Part shown: in pieces, positions 10,685 through 24,294 of the stretch
Layout: every line of letters starts with the position of its first letter
Numbering within the stretch: the stretch's first letter is position 1
Assembly: GCA_030247885.1 (NCBI GenBank)
Contig: JAPDRO010000002.1
Span: 1,116,001-1,180,000, forward strand
Direction: 5' to 3'
Source: Taxawa tesnikishii (nom. ined.)
Taxonomy: Eukaryota > Ascomycota > Dothideomycetes > Dothideales
DNA: 64,000 nt
Made by a program: the position numbers and the translations under genes
The notes under the pieces: model-generated
Told to the model about the DNA's origin: nothing
Database searches by the model: none
The model's input: only the letters and a program-made list of their open reading frames with translations

Positions 10685-13600
10685 TCAACGCGGCCCGAAG
10701 TAAGGTCTGAACTCAGTCTGCCCCTGCCCCTGCCCCTGCCCCTGCCCCGACTCGCCCCCGAACCCCGAGTTCCTTTGATTTCTCCTCCCGTTCCTCTCGT
10801 GATGCGACTGTGCGGCGTTCCATTGCGCAAATGCCGGAGCGGCCTGTCCCGCGGGTAAAATGGGCGGTCCGCCAAACTGCGGGCCAACGTATGCGGGCGC
10901 GCTGGATTGCGGTGGGCCCGGCGGGGAGGGTAGCCGGACGCTGGCCCTGGCCCTGGCCCTGGCGCTCCCGACATATAGGGCGGCTGATGTGACTGGTGCT
11001 GCTGTCCGTAGGGCGGTTGCTGCGGTCCCGGCAAGTGCTGTCCGTAGGCCGACTGCGGCGGCGGCATGGAATAGCCGTGATGCTGTTGCTGATACGGGCC
11101 CGGGAGAGGCGACACGGGCGGACCGTAAGGACTTGGAGCGTTGTAGGGAGTCGCGGACTGACCGTAGGGAAATGGCTGCAGCGGCGCGGGTTGGTATTGC
11201 GGGGCATGCGGGTATCCCGGGGACGGTGCTGAAGGGTAGCCGGGCGGTGGATGACCGTGGAACGCTGGGGCCTGCGGAGGCTGTTGTTGGTATGGATGTG
11301 CTTGGTTGAAGGAAGGTGAAATGGCATCTTGCGGTCTGGGACCGCGGAGACCGGGGGTTGGTTAGCAACTGAGTTGGTGCTTGCCCTTCTACGCGCCTCT
11401 GCGGTTGCGGGATCATAGAAGCGACTGCGCGGCCATGCACCAGGTCCGATAGATCGTTTTGGGGCTGGAGCTTTCTTCAACCTCGTCGCTCCATTGTTGT
11501 TGTTATGAGTATTGGTATCGAGGCCGTTGTGCCTTTCAAATAAATCGCCGTAAGAGTCCGAACTACTCCTGAACCGTCCAGCATGCTGTTCAGCAGGTAG
11601 AATTGGAGGAGGTCCAGGTCGTCTCATACCCTCTCGAGCGTGGATTTGCTGGATTGACAGGTTAGGAGCCGCTCCAGCTGCAGCTGACGAGCCTGCCCTA
11701 GCCCTGCCGTGAGTTCCTGCAGAGTCATTGTCGGAACCCTGGATACCTTTCGGGGCGAGCTTCACCTTTCCAGGCAGTCCAGACTGTGAAGCAATCGATT
11801 CCTGATGTCCTCTTGCAAGGCTTGACCAAAAATCGCTCTTAGCAGGCTTGGGATTTGTATGATTATCCAAGGGGACGAGCTGATAAGCTGGACTGCTGCT
11901 GGCTGGCTCCTTGACAGTAATCGATTGCTGCGGCTCATGTGGCGCCTGCAGAACCAGCGGTGGTTGTGGTGGAGCTATCAGTCCTGACAGACTATTGTTA
12001 ACAGTAATAGCAAGCGGCTGACTTCCGAGCGGGTCGTGTCGGGCGGCTCGCTGGGTATCATGGTGTTGCTGTGACGTCGCGTTGGCAGCATTGCGCTGGT
12101 TTTCCAAGTTCCAGACCGGATCATATGCCGGTCTCCGACTGTGCAAGTCCGGTTTTGCGGGTGGACTGCTCAGGGGCTGTTGTTTGACTGCAACACGCGC
12201 TTGCTCCACCGGCCGGACTTCTGCTGCCGTGCTGGCAGGCTGAACGGTCGTAGCTACTTTGGGCACGACCAGTTGGTTCATCCAAGGTGCGAAAGATGCG
12301 TCAGCCAAGACTTGAAGGGCGATAGCTTCATGATTTGGTATCGTTGGAGTGACAGCCGGACGTGGTGGGGGTAGAGGCGGAGGTGGAGGTACAGCCTCAA
12401 CAACCTCTGCAGCAGCCGCAAGCCGAGACAGTCCGCGTTGGGCTTTTACAATCTCACGATGAGCGGGGTCGAACGTGGTGAAAGGCTCAACATGAGCCTG
12501 AGCCATGTCGTCGTCGTGTCCGCGCTCGGCGCCGAACACGCGGCAACGCTCGTTGAGTTCAGCGAAGAGTCTGTTAGTCTCGACAAATGGCCGACTGCGG
12601 TTGTGGTACAAACTCTTAGGTAGAATGGGGCCCAGCTCTCCTTTGTACGAGCATTGTCGGAGTGTCGAAATCACGTCGTCCTCCTGAGTAACGTTAGGGT
12701 TTTGATTGTTAACAAGAAGTGAAAAACGTACCTCGTCGTCACTTGCGTGGTCTCCAGCCTCTTTTCGCTGTTGCTTTCTCATGACCATAAGGAAGTCGTG
12801 TTTCAATTGGTTGATGAAATCGTCTCGTAGCCTCTCTACGCGGTCCTTGTGCTGTGTTCTCAAGACTTCGGATTCCACATCAAGGGTGTGCTGGAGCTTC
12901 TCCCTGTTCAACGTATGCAGCCTCTGTATCCATTCCTGTCTGTGCGCAGCCCGCTTCTCGAGCCCGGCCTGAACCATACCATACGGGTACACTTTCTTGT
13001 GCGCATCAGGGTCGTTCTTCACATCTGTCGCGCTTCTGGAAGCAAGCTCTGCCAGTATGGGTTTCAAAGCCTTTGCAACGGCGCGGTAACCCACCCTCAA
13101 GTGCAACTGGCGACGCAGAGCGGCCTCAATCTTCGGATTCGCATGAGGCGCTCGTCGTCTGCCAGGAAGGCGCTTCGCAGGCTTGTCCGGTTCTGATTTC
13201 GCGGCGTCGGTACCCGCAAGCTGGAGTATCCTTTTGTCGACCGGTTTGAGAAGGCCGGCCACGCCAACGTTTTGGTCTGGCGGTGTTCCGGCTGGAGTGA
13301 CGTCCGCTGAAGGCTCCTCGGTAACGGCATCATCAGCGACGGCCAACAAATCTTGAGTAGGTGTTTGGGAGCGGATGGGAGATTCTGTGTCATCTTGTGG
13401 TTGATCCTCTTCATCAGCTACGATTGCCGAGGGCTCTTCATCCGCGAAACTGTTGCTAACTGATTCGGTAGGTTGCGTATCTTCGATACGCTCGCCACCA
13501 TCATCTTCGAAAGCGTCGTCGTCCTCATCATCGGCGCCCACATCGCCATCAGTGCCTTCGTCTTCAATAGGCATGGCTGTATCCTGATCGACCTCGGCTT

Positions 13601-14324
13601 CTGCGCCATCGGCATCGTCATCCTCCTTAGCCGGATCCGCTTGGGCGACGTCAGCATCATTCGGCTGGTCTCCACTGTCATCGTTTGCTCCATTGACATG
13701 TTCAAGTTCGTCAGTGCTCTCGCCAGCGCCGTTCACGCTTCCCTCATCCTCGTTGAAGCCGGCAAAGGCAACGCGGATAACGGAGGGTTCGTCAGTAGAC
13801 AACGCTCCATTGGAGCCATTAGTTCCCCTGCGTGTAGCATTCCGGGTCACTCTGCCGGACTTCCTACGCTTGCGGCTGTAGGTGTGTTGCGGTTCATCGC
13901 CATCTTCCTCGTCCCGGTCAGGCTCCTCGGAAAGGACAGCAGAGCGCTTTCTCTTGCCAACTTGAACAGGGGTCTCCGCAATCGGCGGCAGTGCGCCCGA
14001 CATGCTCCTAGTTGACGGACGCGAGGCGGTTGAATTAGTTTGAGAAGATCGCATCGACCTCGTAGGTGTGGATTTGGAACCGGTGGAAGCGCGTCTGCGC
14101 TTTGTGGAACGCTCATTGTCGATGTCCTTGCCACCGACTGGGGTGGACTGCTGAATGAGTACGTTCGGGTTCAGTGAATTTCTGCGGGAGGGAGGACTGC
14201 TGGTCGATCCGCCAGCGGATGATGCAGCCTTTGAAGTGGCTCGTCTTGTGTTCATATGGAATGGTTCCGATGGTTGCAATCGAGATGTCTTTGCAGGCGA
14301 GGCGGTCCGCTTGCGAGACGGCAT
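10685..14324 (-). CDS. Large disordered nuclear-type protein with a conserved coiled-coil core; unrecognised
   Basis: ATG 14324 (MPSRKRTASPAK) opens a long frame of about 1200 residues. Residues 1-150 are basic with NLS-like KRRRAS and RKRRKSGR. Residues 200-330 are highly acidic. The structured-looking core at about 375-560 has GRRRAPHANPKIEAALRRQL, HLRVGYRAVAKALKPIL and a long helix HRQEWIQRLHTLNREKLQHT. A 48-nt stretch, 12684-12731, looks like an intron (GTACGT, CTAAC, ACTCAG) that keeps the frame. The Q/P/G-rich C-terminus changes frame at 11353-11357 (C5 run) and 10923-10926 (C4 run). After each, composition becomes typical again (YPSAPSPGYPHAPQYQ, then AYVGPQFGGPP), ending GGESGQGQGQ...FGPR at 10685. 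Function unknown; nuclear localisation is inferred. Confidence 0.7.
10725..10746. repeat. Hexanucleotide tandem repeat coding Gly-Gln
   Basis: Four copies of CCCCTG on the plus strand, read on the minus strand as a Gly-Gln repeat at the end of the large disordered protein. A related CCCTGG-type repeat coding Gly-Pro lies at about 10942-10961. Such tracts are slippage-prone. Confidence 0.7.
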
Positions 14325-15665
14325 TGTGACCTAGGACGGTTGTTTACCATGACTTGACATAAAAAAGAAATAAGTCAAAACGTACCTTGGCTGAAGAAAG
14401 TGCTTTGTCTGCGAAGTGATAGTGTCTCTCAGCTAAGGTGATGGTCAGCACGTGTGAGGAAAAGTCGGCGGTTAAGGCCAGCGTAAGACGTCGCTGTGCA
14501 CAGTACAAGAAGTTTTGGAGGTTGCAAACATGAACCTCAAAGGCGCAAGATACTGAACTTCCCAAATGGTGGTCGTGCATAGTGATAAAAGCAGAGAACT
14601 GATCGGGACTGCGGAAGGGAGCGGGATGTTTACTGCAGCTCAAAGTGTCGTGCAGCAGGAGAAGACATACAGACCGGTACTCGCGACAGATCTGCGTAGT
14701 TCGCGAAAAGGTCTTTGACAGGGATTGAATAGGAATGAAGGACTTACTGTGTATATTCTTCGCCGCAATACCGTCTTTCACACGACCCTTTTGCAGAGAC
14801 TTGTGCAGTGTTCGCCGCTGCAGAAAAGATCCGCTTGCCAGGCAATTCACTAGGAGACAACGGCAAGATAAGAAGAGATGTCGAAGAGGAGAAGGGAAAC
14901 GAAACTGCTGATACAGACGAGATGGGCACAATAGAAGGAGTGTACAACTGTGTCAATAGCAGCATTGCGTTTCCTCTGCGCTCTACCAAGCAAGCCTGCT
15001 CCTGATTGGCCAGGCGGGAGCTAGCGCTACCGGCTGGTCTCTTCCGTAGCGCATGGGTGCATGGACGCCACAAGAGAAGAAGATGGTCATAAGCAACTAA
15101 CGCTTACTTCACTCGACCGAGTGGCACGCTGACCGAGCGCTGGGATAGACAAGATTGATTCTCTGTATAACGTCTGATACTACACAATGTTTCGTATCAG
15201 TACGGTTCAGGATCGAACATATACGTGTATCTACCATGACGCTGTTATGCTTCCCGTACTCCCTTTTGGGTAGCCAATGATCGCCCTTTGAGTTCCTTAG
15301 CACGACTGTATCTTACTGGGCCATCGTCCTGTACGAACTTTATAAGAAACGGACATATCATACAGAAATACAACTCATACCGCCCACGACACGTTGTGTT
15401 GTCACAGAGAGGGGCGGGAAAGGATTTGAGAAGTATTAATTTCATGTTCGTGTTCATGATCATTCATGCTATCTACATCCTCTTCGTTCCTATTTCCCTC
15501 GAGCCGTTGGATAGACTTCAAGTGAACGCCTCCAGCAGTCCGTAATCTCAACGGGACGCCATGAAGTGATGGTATGAGCCAAAAGCCAAGCGCGTGTCAG
15601 GGCACGCCAGTCAGTCGTGAAAGAACTCAAACCCCATGTAAGCACAGCCATGGCCAGTCAATCCA
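14325..15665. other. 1.3-kb gene-free region
   Basis: Only frames without domain-like composition occur, including a 195-codon minus-strand frame at 14344-14931 that reads as random Ser/Leu/Cys-rich sequence. I see no gene, RNA or repeat. It probably holds the upstream region of the large minus-strand gene. Confidence 0.45.
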
Positions 15666-16993
15666 CTAGTCCTCAGGCTCATCAGGTTGGTCGAAGAGGA
15701 AGTTGGCGGCCAATTCCTCGTTCTTGTCGCAAGCGAAGTAGGCTTGGATGACGAGGTCCCTCTCAAAACCGAGGCGGCAAAGCTAGAAAACCGTCAACTG
15801 GAGAACCTTTATGGTTATCTTTGTGCATGCAACTTACTCTCTCGATCGCTTCCCGCTCCTCCTCGGTCACCTGAACAGCCTGGGTGCCAGGGGCAATGCA
15901 GCGTCGTCATCACCATCGTCAGCCAGAAGTTGCATAAACTGCTCCGGGTTCTGTGTGATCATCTGAGCAAGCTGAGGATTTCCGGCCGCCACTTGTTGGA
16001 GGATTGGCTCAAGCATCTGAGGCTGCTGCTGTACGACTTGGCGCAGCTGCTGGAACTGCGGGTTGTTGCGGAGGAAGTCAAGATTTTGTGCGGCCCCAGC
16101 GCCAGCACCAAGACCTGCCAGACCGCCAGCACCAGCACCAACTCCAGCTCCGCCACGAGCACCACCACGTCCTCCTTGTCCAGCCTGCGCAGCGGCCTCA
16201 AAGAGATTGACTGGCTCATCGCCGGTTGGCGCGGCAGTAGCGCCTGCTTCGCCAGCTGGCGGATTCGTTGGATTGGCGGCTGGCGCGGGCGAGGCTGCAG
16301 CTGGGCGCTCTTCGCGGAGCGCACTTTCGGGGATTCCGTTCAGCAAGTATTCGACAGCGCGATCAGGGTTGAAGAATGCAGCGCGCATGGCGCGGTCAAT
16401 GTCTGCGCGCGGAAACCCCATTGCCTCCATGTTCGATATCGCAGCGGCCCTTTCATCGCCGAGAGCAAGAGCAGAGGGGTCGTTGAACCGGCCTCCTTGT
16501 GTGGATGCGGTAGTCGACGCGGGTGCAGGAGAGGGCGTGGCAGGAGGGGCTGCTGCCGGAGCAGTGTTTGTCGATGCCGGCGCGGCAGGAGGAGCGGGTG
16601 TAGCGACGGTGGCTGGCGCAGGAGTTGAAGGTTCAGCGGCTGGTTTAGGTGCTGCCTTTGGCTGTAGAAAAATTAGTCTCGTCGTATGAGAACGAAGGTC
16701 TTCACTCCTGACCCACCTTCTGTGTCATGCACACGATGAATCCCTTCTCTTCAATCTTGTACGACTCGACGGTGTTATCATCCTGGAGGATTTTGCCCGA
16801 ATAGATGAGCTTTTGCGAAGACGGTTCCCAGCCCTTCTCCGCGGCGATCTTGGATTTGACGCTGCCGATGGTGTCGGAAGGCTCAGCTTCGATGACAAAC
16901 TTTTGTTGCTTCAGATCCTGCGCAGCGTGTCAGCTTGGCGACAGGCAAGCGTGGCCTGAGAGCGACCCCGCCTACCTTGAAAGTGAGCTTCAT
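15666..16993 (-). CDS. rad23: UV excision repair / proteasome shuttle protein Rad23
   Basis: Four exons (16976-16993, 16717-16917, 15838-16661, 15666-15782) with introns of 58, 55 and 55 nt give about 386 residues. The order is an N-terminal ubiquitin-like domain ([19 protein letters not shown]), an Ala/Pro/Thr-rich linker and UBA1 ([20 protein letters not shown]). The STI1/XPC-binding domain ([35 protein letters not shown]) and UBA2 ([17 protein letters not shown], ending [11 protein letters not shown]) follow. In the family it carries ubiquitinated proteins to the proteasome and stabilises Rad4/XPC in nucleotide excision repair. One slip lies in the four-base run at 15890-15893, just before the last UBA; restoring one base gives [15 protein letters not shown], as expected. 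The first exon of six codons is normal for fungal rad23. Confidence 0.92.
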
Positions 16994-18050
16994 GATGGCG
17001 GCTCGAGTCTAGGATTGCAGTTGAGTGGGGTATTGGAGGAGCGAGAAGGCAGGAAGATGATGTTGGCGGTGGTAGATGCCTTGTGGAGAAAAATGTGGGC
17101 GGCGGCTGGTAGATAGATGTGTGTTCCAGTTGTGGTACCGGGACGGACACACTGCTATGAGAGGCTTCTAGTGGCGGAGCTCGTTGAAAGGCAGCAGCAA
17201 GCGTTATGACGGACCGGTGTCCCTGCGCAGCGCCGACAGCAAGGTCACGTGCTTGACCAACTCCTTCCATCGCTTTCACGTTGTTCATTGACTTGCAAAA
17301 TCGTTGCAGTGGAAGGCTCCTGCATATCCCATATCCTTGTCCGGTCCACGCATGCTACAAGGACTTGTTGATATGCAGTAATTGTAAGCACGTGCGACTG
17401 CATGCGAGCACGAGCATTTGCATAATACACGTACGACTCGTGGAACAGGAAGCGGGCATCTCAAGGCATGAACACCATCCGTTTGAAGATGCTAACGCAC
17501 CAGGATCAGGATTAAAGACCAAGGTCCCCATGAAACCCCACAGCGCACATTCGGATGTGTACTGAGATTTACTATGCTCTACGCCAATGATAGCGAAAAG
17601 CGAACAGCCTACCTCCAAACTTGAGTGGAGCTGGAATGAAATTCGAACGATAGGGACACGACGACGGCAAGATTGCTGTATCAAGTCCGTTAACACAACG
17701 AACACCGCTCTCCCAACAGGGTTCGACTCTCTCAACCTACCAGTCGACCTTACAACTTTCGCGCCTTGATCGATACCGCGCTAGGTCAACCTTGGACGCT
17801 ATTCAAGCGGCAACAGCTCACAACAATATCCACAGCAACAGCTGGATGATCGCCGAAAATGGAGACATCAATGTCCGAGCAGTGAACAACGGAACGACAC
17901 AAACCCCTCGGACTCTCTGAATAGAATACCAAAAAGTAAAGGGATGGTTCATGTAGGCATCAGCAAGAGCTATCGTACAGAATGGAATTCGAAACGCTAG
18001 AGGCCATTTGCAGCATTTCATCGTCAACACGCAGTCCCACGCTAGCCTGC
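16994..18050. other. 1.0-kb intergenic region
   Basis: No supported gene. A T-arm-like string GGGTTCGACTCTC occurs near 17720, without the other arms of a tRNA. Confidence 0.45.
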
Positions 18051-18486
18051 CTACTCGCAGGTCTTGACCGAGTACTCCACGGTGTCATTGCCCGTCTTCC
18101 AGATCTTTGGCTTGAAGTCCAGGTATACCAGCTCGCCCTTCTCTGGGGTCCACTCGCCGTTTGTGTCTCTGTAGTACACAATTTCGTTGCTTCCGGCGTC
18201 CCTCACCTCGACAGTGGTGTGGGAAAGCTTGTCTTCGGTGCTCCACTCGATGTTGTAGCAGGTGGACTTGGAGACCAGGAAGGGCTTGGTGCAGCGAACA
18301 TTGCCGTCGCTGTCAAGGCATTTCTCTACCGCATAGTCCAGCACTGAGCCCTCGGCGACGGATTTTGCTGGATAAGCTTGTTAATGAGCGATGAGAAAGG
18401 TGCTAGGGTAATGGCCTACGCTTGGTCAAGGTGCCAGTCAATGCCAAACCGGCCGTGATGACGCTCTGGGCGGTGGGAATGTACAT
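18051..18486 (-). CDS. Small secreted cysteine-containing protein, unrecognised
   Basis: Two exons (18420-18486, 18051-18367) with a 52-nt intron give 127 residues. The N-terminus MYIPTAQSVITAGLALTG is a short hydrophobic segment that could be a signal peptide. The rest has four cysteines (EKCLD, VRCTK, STCYN, KTCE at the C-terminus), enough for two disulphides, and a beta-rich composition (TTVEVRDAGSNEIVYY, GELVYLDFKPKIW). Size, secretion-like start and cysteine content fit a small secreted protein of the type often found in plant- or rock-associated fungi. I know no family for it. The upstream 430 bases are free of other genes. Confidence that it is a gene is good, because the splice restores one uninterrupted frame with sensible ends. 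Confidence 0.68.
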
Positions 18487-18919
18487 GGTGGTGAACGTTT
18501 GAGGATGGATGCTGAACCAGATTGACAGGATTTGCGGAGGGGATTTTAAGAGGGAGCCTAGGTGTAGTTCGGACTGCAGAGCAGAGGCGAGATCAGAAAT
18601 GATGATGCACTACCGCGTCAATCAATCAGGAACCGTCGACGATCCGGGGATGGACGATGCACGTGTGGCGGATGGCGCTCGCTAGACGTACGGTGACCTT
18701 ACACAGCCCCGCCCTAACGCGCTTCACGTGGAGATCCGAGACCGGGGTTCGTGGATTGATTGGCTGGCGATGCCGCCGATGAGTGGAACAACGTCAACAG
18801 TACATGGCCGCCTCTAACCAGATCTAGCTATCCGATTTCTAGTCCAAAGCACTCCTAGCTCTATCCTTCCTCAATCTCTCTATGCCTTCTGTCCCCTCCC
18901 CTTGAGACCAATCGTCCAC
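18487..18919. other. Intergenic stretch
   Basis: About 430 bases between the secreted-protein start and the acetate-transporter stop. A pyrimidine-rich run lies near 18860-18905. No gene seen. Confidence 0.45.
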
Positions 18920-19989
18920 TCAAACGCCCTTGTCCGACTTCTTTGGGAAGACCTTGCTGCTCAGGTCAAGAACAGGCAACGGGCATGGAATGCCGACGGC
19001 CTCGCACGCAGTCAGGATGGCCAGGTACCTAGAAACGAAGGGGTCAGCACAACTAGACTCAGCATAGGAAAATGCTCGACGTACCATCCGCACACGAGTC
19101 CGATGAAGCCAAATCCTCCTCCGATCTTCAGCAGGTACGCGATGTGCTCAACGTCGGCTTCGGTGGTCGCATGAGCAACGGAGAAGTCGGCGGCCGCGAT
19201 GAAGGAGAATAGCATCGTCAATCCGAAGAAGGTGAGAACAAAGAAAAGTTCACCCTCAGCGTGCCAATCAAGAGTGTGAAGCTCACAAGCACCCTGCGTA
19301 CACCACGATTAGTACTGAGGTTGTTCTTGAAGAGTGACACAGCAAACTCACATGGCCACGTTGTGGAAGCCTTGAGACGAGTTGTACGCGGCTCCGTTTG
19401 CGCCGCCTAGTTCAGCGAATGGCGCTGTGACATTGTGGATGGGATCCTGCGTGTAGGCAAGAGAACCCCAGTGCGAGCCGTAGATGCAAAAGACGGCGAA
19501 CGGGAAGGCTGTGGGAGTTGTCAGCGCGCAGGTTCCAGGGCGGACGGATGCTAGAAAACGTACTGTTACCGAGAATGAACTCGCATATGCCTGCAATGTT
19601 CATTGCAATAGCGCCAAGGAAGTAGTAGTCACCGCTGAGGCCGACGAGTGTCGTCGGAGGTACGGCACCTTGGAACTGGCAGAGAGTAAGAATGGTTGAT
19701 GTGTATGGGATGAGGAAACCGATGAGGCCGAGCAGTGTTGGGTTGGCTACAAGATCGAATTAGTACTTCTGGTCGACACGCGACGAGAGCTCCGCAGCGT
19801 ACCAAATCTCTTCGCCAAATCACCACGACTGGGTGCAGAAGGCTGGAAGAAGAGACGTTCATACTGTTCGGGAGTCAATTGAACAGTAAGCTGGCGACTC
19901 AGCGGAGCGCCGCCGCCGCCGCCACCACGACCAGCAACACTGAACTGCTCAGCAGGTTCTTCTGCGTGGTCGACCTTCTCTGTAGACAT
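18920..19989 (-). CDS. acpA: Acetate/succinate transporter of the GPR1/FUN34/YaaH (Ady2/AcpA) family
   Basis: Five exons (19803-19989, 19564-19746, 19352-19508, 19085-19293, 18920-19028) with 55-58-nt introns give about 281 residues. The N-terminus carries QLTPEQYERLFFQPSAP, then the family signature in the form ANPTLLGLIGF. Six membrane segments follow (LGAIAMNIAGICEFILGN, TFPFAVFCIYGSHW, MVLVSFTLLIGTLRVN, VLTFFGLTMLFSFIAAAD, IAYLLKIGGGFGFIGLV). The protein ends PVLDLSSKVFPKKSDKGV. In the family these proteins take up acetate in symport with protons at the plasma membrane and are induced on acetate. A single slip at the four-base A run 19244-19247 separates GTLRVN from FFVLTFF; one added base restores the conserved segment. 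The rest of the splice pattern is regular. Confidence 0.88.
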
Positions 19990-22415
19990 GGTGTAAGTTT
20001 CGTGTGCCGGAAAGGAAGAAGATTTTTTTGAAGTATCTGCAGTTCGCAGTTCGCAGGAAGACAGGGGTGAGAACGCAGGGGATGGACAGGTGCTTATGTA
20101 CTCACAGCGGGACCAATATGGTTGAACGATGGACCGGCGCCATGCTCGACGTTAGGGAGTCCAACAAGTCGGCAACCCCATGTCTCCAGAACTCCGCATC
20201 CAGTTAATTAGACCTCCGGGGATGGTGCGTGCTATGTGGATATCATCGACGAATGAAAAGGTGCACTCTGACGTACTGCCTCGGTAACTTGGAGAGTTTC
20301 GAACACACCCTTCGGCAGGTCGGTAGACAGCACGAAATGTCTCGGATTCTGTGCTCTACACATGCGGAACGAAAGACACACTATCCCTTCATGTTGGCGG
20401 CCATGTCGCGTCTGAGTTTTAGGAGACCCGATGAATTCGGACATGACAAGACAAGCCCCAAGAGACGACGTAAGGCTTCAGGCGAACAAGACTCTTCGAC
20501 AACCACTTCCAAGAAATCTTCGCGTTGCTTAGGTGGCTCGGCCTTCTTGGGTTCTAGTTCTGAGGTTCAAGACGTTGGTACTCGTCGCTGTTAGTGTTTG
20601 CCGGTCCGCGCCTCCAAATGAGGTCGAAGGGAAGCTGTGAGCAAGCACATGGCGGAATGCGGACTCCCCACAGGCCCCCACATTCCCAGCCTCCCCCTTC
20701 CCTTCTGTGCGGCTCAGTCACGCCGCCTTTTTCGGCGTTCACATTCGACGTTCCATTCACTAAGACTAAAACGGCAATTGCCCATGCCTCACGATGCTTG
20801 CCACATTGCGCTCCACAGATGCTAGTGTCCCGCAAAGACGATAACTCATGCCTTGCTAACCCCTTCTCGTTTTTGGATCAGGTATCATTATCAATACTTT
20901 CGCTGTTCTTGCTCAACAACTCACATACATGTCCGATCAGCTGGTCTGCACCTGTTGAACAACGCATAGAAGATTGCCCCTGATCTTCGTCAGGCCGGCC
21001 TGTCAGTTTTCTGGAGCTTCTCGCTCCGGTATTTGTAAACATTTGCCCGTTCCCAGCCAGCCTATGTACACCGCATGTCATGCCGTGTGTCCATAAGGTG
21101 GGTTGAGACTGTAAACACCGGTAATGGAAGGGCAACGGTGCTGTCTGGAAGGGACTCTGTCGCCGATCGTCCTGCAGGGTTTCATCGCACTTCAGGTGTG
21201 AAATTTCGTTACTTCTGGACGCTTGCTCCGTTGTTACGTTTGACCCTTTTCTCTAATCATAACGTGTTCGACTTCTCCTCGTAAATCGCAGATATCAAAA
21301 AAGTGCTCTTCATGCTTTTCTTCGCACTTGAACCGGCACTTCCATGTCTCATCCACTGCTTTTCTTTGCATACGCGCCGTCTTGAAAGCCTGGTTCAGAT
21401 CACTATACCGTGGTAGTCTTGCTCAGCCGGGGAGTAGCCGAAACACAGCAGCAGGAACTAGCACGGCTCACTCGGACGGTGTGCTTAAACAATGCTCTTG
21501 AGGTCCAAGCAGGTGTTGCATCTAGGCTTAGCTGATTTCCTGCATTTTCGCCTGAAACCGCACATCCCAGCATCGGAGTAGGCGGCATGAGAGAAGAAGG
21601 AAGGCCGGACCTCCTACACCACAATAACTCGGTGCACGGATTTCGCGCGTCGAGCACGTCGTAATGGTTTCCATGCGAAACTCACGCTTTCGCAAGGAAG
21701 TTCTAGGAGATGCGCATGGTGTTGTCGACAGATCCTCGAGGGCCTATCAGGATATCCGATCTACCGAGAACAGCACTCTCCTTTGCGAGCTGTTCGGAGG
21801 TAGCGTCGATTGCGCTGCAGCGCTGCAGCGCTTGATCTGGGGTGTTGTGGGCGAGGTGGTCGAGAATCAATCTCTTTGAGGAGGCTGCTTCGGAGGCCCG
21901 ATGTGCTCAGCAAGATGCCACTACTGGTTGCATGAAGGCATTGGCGGCAACCATCGTGGCTTCCGTAACTCCTATCTGCAAAGATCCGCGAAGCTCAAGC
22001 TGCTCAAGCAGCTCAAGCAAGAGGATCTATACTATTGCTGGTCTCTACATGGAGGTATGGACTGCGGTTGTATTCGCGTGGGTAGTACGTGAACCAGGAA
22101 CCAAAGAAATCCCGCTGCAACGCGTAGACCATGTTAGTTACGGTTCGGCCGCCATCAGCGGGTTATTACCCATGCCTGTCAACTCCACAGGATCACCCGT
22201 AAGTAATAGACTGGAACAACGGGAAACTCTAAAAATCCTATTTTATCCAACCCTTTAATATCCAAAAGGGCCCATCCATACACGTGGTAATGTAGTGCGA
22301 CAACAAAATCTAGCTCTTAACAGCCCTTTAACCATATATCCCAATATCAATCCTCTTATGTTTCCTCCCCATGCCCCAACTCCACATCCATGGTCATGAT
22401 ATCCACCTCCTGCAT
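19990..22415. other. 2.4-kb gene-poor region
   Basis: The longest gap in the window. Several short frames exist on both strands (for example 21664-21879 and 21842-22258 plus) but none shows a domain, biased composition or spliceable continuation. I see no terminal repeats, target duplications or A+T shift strong enough to claim a dead mobile element. Confidence 0.5.

Positions 22416-24294
<1,879 letters not shown>

Noticed and set aside
14344-14931. 195-codon minus-strand frame
   Set aside because: Random-looking Ser/Leu/Cys-rich translation, no splice partner, no domain; treated as upstream DNA of the large protein gene.
16063-16689. 208-codon plus-strand Ala/Pro-rich frame
   Set aside because: Antisense shadow of the rad23 linker region.
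17640-17760. T-arm-like string GGGTTCGACTCTC, possible tRNA
   Set aside because: The T stem has a mismatch and no complementary acceptor is present upstream.
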